A stretch of DNA of 64,000 bases from Sphingomonas sp. 28-66-16 (GTDB lineage: Bacteria > Pseudomonadota > Alphaproteobacteria > Sphingomonadales > Sphingomonadaceae): assembly GCA_002281485.1 (NCBI GenBank), contig NCGF01000015.1:1-64000 (forward strand). The letters are read 5' to 3'. The notes below the pieces were generated by a model that was not told where the DNA came from, did no database searches, and was given only the letters and a program-made list of their open reading frames with translations. Below are positions 40,294 to 49,336 of the stretch, one piece after another. Made by a program: the position numbers and the translations under genes. Each line of letters opens with the position of its first letter. Positions within the stretch are counted from its first letter, which is position 1.

Positions 40294-41499
40294 ATGGCGA
40301 CCCAGACCGACACTGCGACCAACGATCTCGTGCTGACCCCGCCCGATCCCGTCCCCGTCGTCGCACCCGAACGCGCGGTCGGGCTGGTGCCGGTCGACGA
40401 CGAGAAACGTACTCAGTTGCAGGCCAAGGTCGATAGCTTCGTCAGCGATCTGGTCGCGCAGGACGTCAACTCACCCGAATTCGGCAAGCGTGTCGATGCG
40501 ATCAGCGCGATGGGCCAGAAGGAAATCCGCGACGCCGCCGGGCAATCGAACCGCTTCCTCGATCGACCCGTCAAGGCGATGGACCAGGAATCGGGGGTCG
40601 GGGCCGATCTCGCCGCGCTCAGGCGGACGATCGAGGACCTCGATCCCGGCAAGAAGGGCAGCCTGATGGCGCCGAAGAAGATATTCGGGATCATCCCGTT
40701 CGGCAGCAGGATGCGCGATTACTTCGACGGCTATAAATCGTCGCAGGGGCACATCTCGTCGATCCTGAAATCGCTCGGCTCGGGCAAGGACGAGCTGCTG
40801 ATGGACAATGCCGCGATCGACGTCGAGCGCGCCAATCTGTGGACCGCAATGGGGCGGCTCGAACAGATGATCGTGCTCGCCAAGACGATGGACGCGAAGC
40901 TCGAGGATACCGCCAACGAGCTCGACCACACCGATCCGGCCAAGGCCAAGGCGATCCGCGAAACCGCACTTTTCTATGTCCGCCAGCGCACCCAGGACCT
41001 GCTGACGCAGATGGCGGTGACGGTGCAGGGCTATCTCGCGCTCGATCTGGTCAAGAAGAACAATGTCGAGCTGGTGAAGGGCGTCGATCGCGCGAGCACC
41101 ACCACCGTCGCGGCGTTGCGCACGGCCGTCACCGTCGCGCAGGCGCTGACCAACCAGAAGCTGGTGCTCGAACAGATCACCGCGCTCAACACGACAACCG
41201 CCAACATCATCGATTCGACCGGCAAGCTGCTCAAGAGCCAGACGGCGACGATCCATGAACAGGCCGCCGCCTCGACGATCCCGCTCGAAACGCTCCAGCG
41301 CGCCTTCCAGAATATTTATGACACGATGGATGCGATCGACAGCTTCAAGCTGAAGGCGCTCGACAGCATGAAGACGACCGTCAATTCGCTCTCGGGCGAG
41401 GTCGAGAAGTCGAAGGGATATATCGCCCGTGCCGAGGGCCAGGCCCAGGCGGCGCTGAGCGGCCCGTCGGCCGACACCTTCAAGCTCGAGGCGGTCTGA
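40294..41499 (+). CDS. telA: TelA-family toxic anion resistance protein
   Basis: 401 residues, mostly helical. TelA signatures include VDDEKRTQLQAKVDSFVSDL, FGIIPFGSRMRDYFDGYKSS and VQGYLALDLVKKNNVELVKG. Family members have been linked to tellurite and other anion resistance and to envelope stress. GGAGG 6 nt upstream of ATG. The next gene begins one base after the stop. Confidence 0.9.
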   Translation: MATQTDTATNDLVLTPPDPVPVVAPERAVGLVPVDDEKRTQLQAKVDSFVSDLVAQDVNSPEFGKRVDAISAMGQKEIRDAAGQSNRFLDRPVKAMDQESGVGADLAALRRTIEDLDPGKKGSLMAPKKIFGIIPFGSRMRDYFDGYKSSQGHISSILKSLGSGKDELLMDNAAIDVERANLWTAMGRLEQMIVLAKTMDAKLEDTANELDHTDPAKAKAIRETALFYVRQRTQDLLTQMAVTVQGYLALDLVKKNNVELVKGVDRASTTTVAALRTAVTVAQALTNQKLVLEQITALNTTTANIIDSTGKLLKSQTATIHEQAAASTIPLETLQRAFQNIYDTMDAIDSFKLKALDSMKTTVNSLSGEVEKSKGYIARAEGQAQAALSGPSADTFKLEAV

Positions 41500-41500
41500 C

Positions 41501-42211
41501 ATGACCGATATCGACCGGCAGATCGCGCGCTCGGCCGAGCTGATCAACCGGGTGGATTCGCGCTCGCGGGCCAGCGAGCGGCGCCAGCGACGGGTCAACG
41601 AGGTCGGCACGCGGTTGACGCGGATCGCGCTGGCCGATTCGGCGATCCTGATCCTCGCGGTGGTAGCGGGGCTGTTCGTCCCGCTCGGGATGTTCGGCGC
41701 GCTCGCCGTGATGCTGCTGCTGGTGGCGACGACGCTGACCTTGGCGATCTTCCCGACGGCGGCTGCGCCGACCGCCGAGAAGCTGCGCCAGGTCGAGCTC
41801 AAGGCGCTGCCCGCGCAGACCGACCGCTGGTTGCAATCGCAGCGCCCCGCGCTCCCTGCCCCCGCCGTCAGCCTGATCGACCAGATCGGGATGCGGCTCG
41901 ACACGCTCGGCCCGCAGCTCGCCACGCTCGGCGAGAACGAGCCCGCCGCCGCCGAGGTCCGCAAGCTGGTCGGCGAGCAGCTGCCCGAATTCGTCAAGGG
42001 CTATACGCGGGTGCCGCCCGAACTGCGCCGCGTCGAGCGCAATGGCAAGACCCCCGATGCGCAGCTGATCGAAGGTCTCAAACTGATCGAGGGAGAGATC
42101 GGCGAGATGAGCGCGCAGCTCGCCGCGGGTGATCTCGACTCACTGGCGACCCGCGGACGGTTTCTCGAGATCAAATATCGCGGCGATGCCGAAGGCGGCA
42201 CATTAAGCTGA
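41501..42211 (+). CDS. Membrane protein coupled to TelA, unknown function
   Basis: 236 residues. A basic N-terminus (ASERRQRRVNEVG) is followed by a pair of membrane segments around residues 43-88 (SAILILAVVAGLFVPLG and LAVMLLLVATTLTLAIF), then a cytosolic helical domain. TelA genes are often beside XpaC-like membrane proteins, and this occupies the same place, though I do not see clear XpaC motifs. One-base gap to telA indicates coupling. Confidence 0.75.
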   Translation: MTDIDRQIARSAELINRVDSRSRASERRQRRVNEVGTRLTRIALADSAILILAVVAGLFVPLGMFGALAVMLLLVATTLTLAIFPTAAAPTAEKLRQVELKALPAQTDRWLQSQRPALPAPAVSLIDQIGMRLDTLGPQLATLGENEPAAAEVRKLVGEQLPEFVKGYTRVPPELRRVERNGKTPDAQLIEGLKLIEGEIGEMSAQLAAGDLDSLATRGRFLEIKYRGDAEGGTLS

Positions 42212-42298
42212 CGTCGCAACCCGCGTGTCAGGTCAGTTTCACCAAAGCTTCATCTTGCCGACTGGCGAATTGGCATTTTAATGACGTTAGAGACCAGC

Positions 42299-42323
42299 CC
42301 CAAAGAGTTTGATCGTCTTTGGG
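42299..42323. repeat. Hairpin downstream of the telA operon
   Basis: CCCAAAGA (42299-42306) and TCTTTGGG (42316-42323) with a 9-nt loop in the 187-nt gap before the sulfatase gene. No T-run follows, so terminator activity is uncertain. Confidence 0.4.
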
Positions 42324-42398
42324 TGTATCACGACTAATCGATTGATCGGCGTCGAATGACTGTGAGACTGTTCCATCGTCTTGAGATGGAGACTCATC

Positions 42399-44456
42399 AT
42401 GGCAACCACCCCCGATCAGCCGACGCAGCGCCCCAACATCCTCGTGATTACCTGCGATCAATATCGCTTCCCGCGGTTTTCCTATGGCGCCGATGGCGGG
42501 TTTGACGAGCCGCTGAAGGAAATTCTCGGCTTTCAGGGGACGATCAAGGCCGACAATCCTTACGCCAAATTCTTTCCCGGTCTGCTGCGGCTGCGCGAGA
42601 ATGCGGTCGTCCTGCGCAATCACACGATCGCCGCGAGCGCGTGCACGCCGAGTCGCACGGTGATCTATACCGGCCAATATGGCACGCGCACCGGGGTGAC
42701 GCAGACCGACGGTCTGTTCAAGAATGGTGATTCGTCGAACTTCCCCTGGCTCGCGGCGGACGGCATCCCGACGCTCGGGACGTGGATGCGCCAAGCCGGC
42801 TATTCGACGCATTATTTCGGCAAATGGCATGTCTCCAACCCGCCCGAGCATTCGCTCAAGCGCTACGGGTTCGACAATTGGGAGGAATCCTATCCCGAGC
42901 CGCACGGTGCCCAGCCGAACAATCTCGGCGTCTATCGCGACGCGGGCTTCACCGACAGTGCCTGCAGCTTCATCCGCCGGCAGGGGCTCGCGCTCAACTA
43001 CAACCGTGCCTTCGCGCAGATGGCGGTCGAGGACCCCGCGACGACCGGGCCCGACACCGCCGCGATCCCGCCGTGGTTCGCGGTCGCCTCGTTCACCAAC
43101 CCGCACGACATCGCCACCTATCCCGGCGTGATCGCCCAGGCGCTGCCCGATCCGCAGACGAGAACGGGCACCCAATCGATCTTCGGCCCGCTGGCCGTGC
43201 CCGATCAGGGCGACGCGACGCCGCCACCCGTCCCGGGCACGATCCGGATCCCGCTCAATCCTGACGGCTTTCCGCAGGATTGTGCGCGGCCCTCGCCTAC
43301 CCAGGACGAATCGCTCGCCGAAAAGCCCAGCTGCCAGCATGAAGCAGCCTACAAGGTCGGGCTCGCGCTCGCCGCGAAAGGCGGCTTCAACATCGTCAAC
43401 GGCCTCGTCGGCGCCGCCACCGCCGCCGGGATGCCGCCGCCCACCGGGATCGACCGGGCGGCGGCGATCGCGGACGCCGTCGCGCTGTCGCTCAAGAGCT
43501 GCATCCCGTTCCAGCTCACCGACGACCCCGATCAGAACTGCCTCGTCTTCCTGCAATTATACGCGTGGCTCCACGCCGTGGTCGATCGGCACATCGACGC
43601 CGTGCTCACCGCGCTCGAGGAATCGGGCCAGGCCGACAATACGATCGTGATCTTCCTGTCGGATCACGGCGAATATGGCGCGGCGCACGGCATGATGATC
43701 GAGAAATGGTACGCCGCCTATCAGGAGGCGCTGCATGTGCCGGTCGTGGTGCGCTTCCCGGGCGCCGCGACGACGACGCGCAGCACCGACATCGGCGTGA
43801 TCGCGCCCGAGCCGGCGCAGATCGATGCGCTGACCAGCCATATCGACATTCTGCCAACGGTGCTCGGCCTTGCCGGTATCGATGTGGCCGCGCGACGGGC
43901 GCTGAGCGCGGAACTCGCGCTCAGCCGCACGGTGCCACCGCTGCCGGGGGTCGATCTTGCACCGATCATCAGCGGCGTGCTGGCCGGTGCGCCCACTGGC
44001 CCGATCGTCGAGCCCGATGGCAGCGACCGCGAGGGCGTGCTGTTCATCACCGATGACGAGATCACCGCGCCGCTGCCCCCGTCGCGGACCGCGCAGGAGA
44101 AGCACTCCTATGAAGAATTCGCGGTCTATGACGCGGTCGTGCAGGCGGTGATCGACGGCGCCAACGGCAAGCCGGGGGTCGATCTCGAGCGCGGCGCGGT
44201 CAAGCAGCCCAATCATGTCCGCTGCGTGCGCACGCTCGACTACAAGCTCGCGCGCTATTTCGATCCCTCGGGCAAGGCCCCGCAGGAGTGGGAAATGTAT
44301 GATCTCAGGAACGACCCCAACGAGGCGCTGAACCTCGTCATGGTCACCACGTCGCCGCCCACCGCCCGTGCCGATCTTCCCGACGCGACGACGATCCAGG
44401 CCGCCGCCGACCAGCTCGCCGCGCTGCTCGAAAGGCTCGAACGGCGCGACCTATAG
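42399..44456 (+). CDS. Cys-type sulfatase family protein
   Basis: 685 residues. The start is sulfatase-like (RPNILVITCDQYRFP), the formylglycine motif is SACTPSRTVIYTGQYGTRTG (CxPSR), and metal/substrate residues appear in FGKWHVS and VIFLSDHGEYGAAHG. It lacks a signal peptide, so the enzyme is probably cytosolic. A region of about 200 residues (about 190-390) that includes Cys-containing FPQDCARPSPTQDES is longer than in ordinary sulfatases. GGAGA 6 nt upstream. Whether it hydrolyses sulfate or phosphonate esters is unknown. Confidence 0.85.
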   Translation: MATTPDQPTQRPNILVITCDQYRFPRFSYGADGGFDEPLKEILGFQGTIKADNPYAKFFPGLLRLRENAVVLRNHTIAASACTPSRTVIYTGQYGTRTGVTQTDGLFKNGDSSNFPWLAADGIPTLGTWMRQAGYSTHYFGKWHVSNPPEHSLKRYGFDNWEESYPEPHGAQPNNLGVYRDAGFTDSACSFIRRQGLALNYNRAFAQMAVEDPATTGPDTAAIPPWFAVASFTNPHDIATYPGVIAQALPDPQTRTGTQSIFGPLAVPDQGDATPPPVPGTIRIPLNPDGFPQDCARPSPTQDESLAEKPSCQHEAAYKVGLALAAKGGFNIVNGLVGAATAAGMPPPTGIDRAAAIADAVALSLKSCIPFQLTDDPDQNCLVFLQLYAWLHAVVDRHIDAVLTALEESGQADNTIVIFLSDHGEYGAAHGMMIEKWYAAYQEALHVPVVVRFPGAATTTRSTDIGVIAPEPAQIDALTSHIDILPTVLGLAGIDVAARRALSAELALSRTVPPLPGVDLAPIISGVLAGAPTGPIVEPDGSDREGVLFITDDEITAPLPPSRTAQEKHSYEEFAVYDAVVQAVIDGANGKPGVDLERGAVKQPNHVRCVRTLDYKLARYFDPSGKAPQEWEMYDLRNDPNEALNLVMVTTSPPTARADLPDATTIQAAADQLAALLERLERRDL

Positions 44457-44557
44457 CCGGCCGCTCACCTCCCCGCCGGCGGCGATTGACCAGGCGCCAA
44501 TAAATCGGCATGTCGACTGCCAATAGGGCGCGAACTGCCCGCCGCAGGAGCACGCCG

Positions 44558-44971
44558 ATGCACGTCGCCAATGCCGTCATGCCGACCCCCGACCAGATCG
44601 CCGCCTTTTTCAGCGCGGTCGAGGACGGTCCGTTCACGATGGTCAATCTGCTCAAGTTCAAGGCGAAGGCCGACTATCCCGACGGTCGCGACGCACAGCT
44701 GACGGGGTTCGAGGCCTATATGCGCTATGGCATGGCGGTCGGCGCGCATATCGAGGCGGTCGGCGGGAGGCCGGGCTATGCCGGGCGCGTCACCGGCCTG
44801 ATGCTCGGCGAGGTCGAGGAATTGTGGGACATGGTCGCGCTGGCCGAATATCCCTCGCTCGCGGCATTTCAGGCGATGGTCGCCAACCCCGGCTATCAGG
44901 CGATTTCGGTGCACCGCGAAGCAGGGCTTGCCGGCCAGCTCAATATCAAGACACAAGGGCCCCGCGCCTGA
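44558..44971 (+). CDS. DUF1330 family protein
   Basis: 137 residues, dimeric alpha-beta-barrel type. PFTMVNLLKFKAKADYPDG, GGRPGYAGRVTGLML, VALAEYPSLAAFQAMVANPGY are typical of DUF1330. Unknown function. AGGAG 7 nt before the ATG. It follows the sulfatase and precedes a DsbA-family gene by 31 nt. Confidence 0.85.
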   Translation: MHVANAVMPTPDQIAAFFSAVEDGPFTMVNLLKFKAKADYPDGRDAQLTGFEAYMRYGMAVGAHIEAVGGRPGYAGRVTGLMLGEVEELWDMVALAEYPSLAAFQAMVANPGYQAISVHREAGLAGQLNIKTQGPRA

Positions 44972-45002
44972 CGGTGGCGCGCTCGCACCCGGGAGGCGTG
45001 TC

Positions 45003-45650
45003 ATGGCCAGGACGCTTAAGATCGATTTCGTCTCGGATGTCGTCTGCCCGTGGTGCGTGATCGGGCTGCGCGCGCTCGAACAGGCGCTCGCCAGCGCGCA
45101 TGACGAGGTCGACGCGGCGATTCACTTCCAGCCGTTCGAACTCAACCCGGCGATGCCGCCCGAAGGCCAGAACATCGTCGAGCATGTCGCCGAGAAATAT
45201 GGCGCGACGCCGGAGCAATCGGCGGCGAACCGCGCGGGGATTCGGGCGCGCGCCGCCGAGCTTGGTTTTACGATGACCGGCACCGAGACCAGCCGGATCT
45301 ACAACACCTTCGACGCGCACCGCCTGCTGCATTGGGCCGAGGGCGAAGGCAAACAGGCCGCGCTCAAGAACCGGCTGTTCGCGATCTATTTCAGCGAGGG
45401 CGGCGATCCGTCCGATCGCGCGACGCTGGTTGCCGCTGCGGGTGCCGTCGGGCTCGATCCCGAGACGGCGCACGCGATCCTCGCATCGGACCGATTTGCC
45501 GCCGACGTGCGCGCCGCCGAGCGCCATTGGCAGGCGCAGGGGATCAGCGGCGTCCCGGCGATCATCGTCGACGACAAATATGTGATCATGGGCGGCCAGC
45601 CGCCCGAAGTTTTCGAACGCGCGCTGCGGCGCATCGCCGCCGAGGGCTGA
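45003..45650 (+). CDS. DsbA-family oxidoreductase, FrnE-like
   Basis: 215 residues. Thioredoxin-fold redox motif VCPWC at residues 15-19, with the FrnE/HCCA-isomerase-like core (FELNPAMPPEGQNI, ISGVPAIIVDDKYVIMGGQ). No signal peptide, so cytosolic. In Deinococcus FrnE is a cytosolic disulfide isomerase. GGGAGG 6 nt upstream. Stop is adjacent to the stop of the convergent next gene. Confidence 0.92.
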   Translation: MARTLKIDFVSDVVCPWCVIGLRALEQALASAHDEVDAAIHFQPFELNPAMPPEGQNIVEHVAEKYGATPEQSAANRAGIRARAAELGFTMTGTETSRIYNTFDAHRLLHWAEGEGKQAALKNRLFAIYFSEGGDPSDRATLVAAAGAVGLDPETAHAILASDRFAADVRAAERHWQAQGISGVPAIIVDDKYVIMGGQPPEVFERALRRIAAEG

Positions 45651-46022
45651 TCAGCGCTTGGTCAGCCGCGCGGCGAGCCGGGCGAAAAATGGCTGGGGCA
45701 GCGCCAGCGGGAGCCGCGACACGCTGTCGCCATCGTGCCGATCGACATAGACGATCTCGCCATCCTCGATCGCCTGCAGGCGCGCATAGGGCAACTTGGC
45801 CGATAGTTCCTGGCGCGTCAGCGAGGCCGGATCGATCACGCACAGGATGAAGCCGCCGGGCACGAAGGTCGAGGCATAGACCTTGCCCTCGTGGATCAGC
45901 GCGGGCGGCAAATAGCGATAGGCGCCCTTGGGCTGTTTGCCGTCGATATAGAGCTGGCCGCAGCCCGGCCCGCCGAGACCCACTTCGAGAATGTCTTTCC
46001 AGTCGATCGTCGGTTCGGTCAT
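45651..46022 (-). CDS. Hypothetical protein, unknown function
   Basis: 123 residues with no signal or membrane segment. VGLGGPGCGQLYIDGKQPKG and YASTFVPGGFILCVIDPASL are its most distinctive stretches; I do not recognise a family. It follows the IMPase-like gene by 61 nt and may share its transcript. Confidence 0.65.
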   Translation of the reverse strand: MTEPTIDWKDILEVGLGGPGCGQLYIDGKQPKGAYRYLPPALIHEGKVYASTFVPGGFILCVIDPASLTRQELSAKLPYARLQAIEDGEIVYVDRHDGDSVSRLPLALPQPFFARLAARLTKR

Positions 46023-46083
46023 CGGGTCCGCCTCTGCCCGTCAAAGATAGAGTGGCGGCTGGGCAGCGGCAAGCAGCCCACGC

Positions 46084-46872
46084 TCATCCCACGATCGCCC
46101 GGGCACGATCGGCGAGCCGCGCGACGGCAGCGGCATGGATTCCCGGTGTCGTCGCCAGCACGCCAAACGCCTGCGCGCTCGGCGTATTGAACGCGAGGTT
46201 CCCGCCAAAAGCGTCGCTGACCGTCGCCCCCGCCTCGGTCGCGATCAGCGCGGCGGCGGCGATGTCCCACTCAGACCCCCAGCGCAGCGTTGCCACCAGA
46301 TCGGCCTCGTCGGCCGCGACCATGCCGATCCGCAGCGCGATCGAATTGGGCTTTGGCACCATCACCAGATCGGCATCGTTTTTCGGCAGTTGATCGGTCG
46401 GCACGCGCGCGCCAGCGAAGCTCGTCCGGTTTCCCGCACTCAGCACGATGCCGTTGCGCGTCGCGCCGCCACCCGCGATCGCACGCCAGCGCTCGCCGCG
46501 CGCGGGCGCGTCGAGCACACCGACGATCGGGACGCCATGATCGACCAGTGCCACCGAAACGGCCCACCCCGGCAGGCCGCGCAGATAATCGCGCGTGCCG
46601 TCGATCGGATCGACCACCCAGAGCCGAGCGCAGCCGAGCCGATCGGCATTGTCGGCGGTTTCTTCGGAGAGCCAGCCGGCAGCCGGATCGAGCGCGTACA
46701 GCCGCTCCTTGAGCAGCGCATTGACCTCGAGATCGATATCGCTGACCGGATTGCCCGGCGATTTCTCCCACCGCCCGAAATCGTCCGGCCAGCGGGCCAG
46801 CGCCAGTGCGCCCGCCTCCGCCGCGATCGCCGCGATATCGTCGACCAGCCGGTCGGACGATCGGTCAGCCAC
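46084..46872 (-). CDS. Inositol-monophosphatase-family phosphatase (CysQ/IMPase-like)
   Basis: 262 residues, Li-sensitive metal phosphatase family. GWLSEETAD and LWVVDPIDGTRDYLRG carry metal ligands; GSEWDIAAAALIATEAGATVSD is the C-terminal signature. It probably removes the 3'-phosphate of PAP or dephosphorylates inositol phosphates. The start is GTG at 46872, overlapping the pmbA stop by 8 nt, a pairing found in many alphaproteobacteria. Confidence 0.9.
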   Translation of the reverse strand: MADRSSDRLVDDIAAIAAEAGALALARWPDDFGRWEKSPGNPVSDIDLEVNALLKERLYALDPAAGWLSEETADNADRLGCARLWVVDPIDGTRDYLRGLPGWAVSVALVDHGVPIVGVLDAPARGERWRAIAGGGATRNGIVLSAGNRTSFAGARVPTDQLPKNDADLVMVPKPNSIALRIGMVAADEADLVATLRWGSEWDIAAAALIATEAGATVSDAFGGNLAFNTPSAQAFGVLATTPGIHAAAVARLADRARAIVG

Positions 46873-48211
46873 TCGCCACCGTCATGCCCTCGATCGCGAT
46901 CGTCGGCACGTTGACTGCATAGCGGAATTCGAGATCGTTGGCGGGGGTGAGATTGAGGAACATGTCCTTCAGATTGCCGGCAATCGTGATCTCGGCAACC
47001 GGGCTCGTCAACGCGCCATTCTCGATCAGGAAACCGGCTGCGCCCCGGCTATAATCGCCGGTCACGCCATTCACGCCCATCCCGATCAGCTCGGTGACAT
47101 AGACGCCGTGGGTGACACCACCGATCAGCGTTTCGGGGGGCACGTGCCCGGCTTCCATGAACAGATTGCTCGACGAGACGCCGGGCGCGCCGCTGGAGCC
47201 GCGCACGGCATGGCCGGTGGGCTCGAGCCCCAATTGGCGCGCCGAGGCGCTGTCGAGCAGCCACGCCTCGAGCATCCCATGCTCGACGATCGCCATCGGG
47301 GAGACGGGCAGCCCTTCGCCATCGAAGGGACGCGAGCGCAACCCCTGCGGGCGATGCGGATCGTCGCGGATCGTCACCCCCTCGCCGAAGATGCGCGTAC
47401 CGAGCGCATCGAGCAGGAAGCTGGTCTTGCGGGTGATCGACTGGCCGGCGATCGCGCCGATCAGATGCCCGATCAGGCTGTTGCCGACGCGCGGATCGAA
47501 CACCACGGGCATGCTGCCGCTTGGCACCCGCACGGGGTTGAGCCGCTTGATGACGCGCTCGCCAGCCCGCCGCCCGACGATTGCCGCATCCTCGAGCCGA
47601 TCGAGGTGCCGGGCGCTGTGATAGGCATAGTCGCGTTGCATGTCGCTGCCCGTCCCGGCCAGCACGCTCGCCGAGACGACATGGCTCGACACCGAATAAG
47701 CGGCGGCAAAACCATGGCTGGTGGCGAGCGCCCGCACCGATCGACCGGCGCTCGCGCCGCCGCCCTCGCTGTTGGTGACACCCGGGACGGCGCGGGCGGC
47801 GTCCTCGGCCGCCAGCGCGCGCTCGCGGAGCGCTTCGGGGGCAATGTCCCGCCCGTCGTCGAGATCGAGATGCGGCGGGCTGCCGTGCATCAGCCGGTCC
47901 TCGGGGGCCAAACCCGCCCATCTATCCTCGGGCGCTTCGCGCGCCATCGCGATCGCCCGCTCGACCAGCGCGTCGAGCATATCGGGCAGCAAATCGGAGG
48001 TCGACACGCTGGCATTGCGCCGCCCGACGAACACGCGCAGCCCCAGTTCCTCGTTTTCGGAGCGCCCGACATCCTCGAGCGCGCCGAGCCGAATCGAGAC
48101 ATCGATCGAGGCATCGGCGGCGAAAACCGCATCGGCGGCGTCGGCCCCGGCGGCAATGGCGCGGGCGACGATATCCTGTGCCCGCTCGCGGGCCTGTTCT
48201 GGCGTTTGCAT
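46865..48211 (-). CDS. pmbA: TldD/PmbA-family metallopeptidase
   Basis: 448 residues. The TldD/TldE (PmbA) proteins form a heterodimeric protease that matures microcin B17 and degrades CcdA. Motifs seen: ENEELGLRVFVGRRNASVST, GERVIKRLNPVRVPSGSMPVV, VRGSSGAPGVSSSNLFMEAG and GDYSRGAAGFLIENG. The TldD zinc motif HExxxH is absent, as expected for PmbA. Its partner TldD is not in the window. Overlaps the IMPase gene. Confidence 0.92.
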   Translation of the reverse strand: MQTPEQARERAQDIVARAIAAGADAADAVFAADASIDVSIRLGALEDVGRSENEELGLRVFVGRRNASVSTSDLLPDMLDALVERAIAMAREAPEDRWAGLAPEDRLMHGSPPHLDLDDGRDIAPEALRERALAAEDAARAVPGVTNSEGGGASAGRSVRALATSHGFAAAYSVSSHVVSASVLAGTGSDMQRDYAYHSARHLDRLEDAAIVGRRAGERVIKRLNPVRVPSGSMPVVFDPRVGNSLIGHLIGAIAGQSITRKTSFLLDALGTRIFGEGVTIRDDPHRPQGLRSRPFDGEGLPVSPMAIVEHGMLEAWLLDSASARQLGLEPTGHAVRGSSGAPGVSSSNLFMEAGHVPPETLIGGVTHGVYVTELIGMGVNGVTGDYSRGAAGFLIENGALTSPVAEITIAGNLKDMFLNLTPANDLEFRYAVNVPTIAIEGMTVASG

Positions 48212-48262
48212 CGACGCGACTTAGGCCGCCTGACGCCGGATTTGAACCAGTATCGGCAATGA

Positions 48263-49180
48263 TTATTGTGCCGTCGTGCCGACGACCACACAGGCGGCCG
48301 CCATCAGCAGCCCGGCAAAGCGGTTCGACCGGAAGCGGGCGAGCGCGTTGGCGCCGTCATCGGGGATAAGGGTGGCCACCTGCCAGCCGAGATGCAGCGC
48401 AACCGGCAGCAGCGCGACCAGCGCGAGCGGATCGGCCCGAATTTGCCAGAAACTTACGCCCCAGCAACCAAGCGCGATGGCATAAAATGCGGCGACGCCG
48501 GGCTTCACCTGGCGCCCCATCGCTCTGGCCGACGATCGGATACCGACCAGCGCGTCGTCCTCGCGGTCCTGGAGCGAATAGATCGTGTCGTAGCCGACGA
48601 CCCAGGCGATCGAGCCCAGATAGAGCAGCAGACCGGGCAGCGAGAGCGCGCCTGCAACCTCGCCCCAGCCGACCAAGGCTGCCCAGGAAAACACCAGCCC
48701 CAGCCATGCCTGCGGCCACCAGGTGATCCGCTTCATGAACGGATAGGCCGCGACCGGCGCAAGGCTGAGCAGCGCGACGATCGCCGCATAAAGGTGGAGC
48801 TGGACCAGCACGACGAGGCCGATCAGGCAGAGGGTGACGAGCCAGATCCACGCGGCTTGGAGCGAGATCGCGCCGCTCGCCAGCGGCCGATCGCGCGTGC
48901 GCGCGACACGGGCGTCGAGATCGCGATCGATGATGTCGTTGTAGACGCAGCCGGCGCCGCGCATCGCGATCGCGCCGATCAGCAACCAGACGACCAGATC
49001 CCAGCGGGCAATCGCCCCGCCGGCCAGCGCCACCCCCCATGCGCCCGGCCAGAACAGCAACCACCACCCGATCGGCCGGTCGAAGCGCGCGAGCATCGCA
49101 AAACCGCGCAGACCGGCCGGAAGCCGCCCGATCAGCCCGCGATATTCGCTGTCGGGGACGATTCCGGTTCGATCAGTCAT
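48263..49180 (-). CDS. ubiA: 4-hydroxybenzoate polyprenyltransferase
   Basis: 305 residues, eight or nine membrane segments. Aspartate-rich prenyl-diphosphate motifs YNDIIDRDLDARVARTRDRP and YDTIYSLQDREDDALVG. Attaches the polyprenyl tail to 4-hydroxybenzoate in ubiquinone synthesis in the inner membrane. Start at 49180 precedes the conserved region; AGGG lies 4 nt upstream. Divergent from serS. Confidence 0.94.
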   Translation of the reverse strand: MTDRTGIVPDSEYRGLIGRLPAGLRGFAMLARFDRPIGWWLLFWPGAWGVALAGGAIARWDLVVWLLIGAIAMRGAGCVYNDIIDRDLDARVARTRDRPLASGAISLQAAWIWLVTLCLIGLVVLVQLHLYAAIVALLSLAPVAAYPFMKRITWWPQAWLGLVFSWAALVGWGEVAGALSLPGLLLYLGSIAWVVGYDTIYSLQDREDDALVGIRSSARAMGRQVKPGVAAFYAIALGCWGVSFWQIRADPLALVALLPVALHLGWQVATLIPDDGANALARFRSNRFAGLLMAAACVVVGTTAQ

Positions 49181-49336
49181 CTGGCCCTGCCCTTTTCGCG
49201 CATCACCGCGCCTGTGCCACCGAGCGCGTGCGCTGTCATCTGTCGTTCGGCCCACCGCCGGATTGTCGTATGCGCCGATCGTCGCTAGGACCGCTCGCGC
49301 CGGGCCGGCATTTGCGCCCCCAATTCGAAGGTCCCC

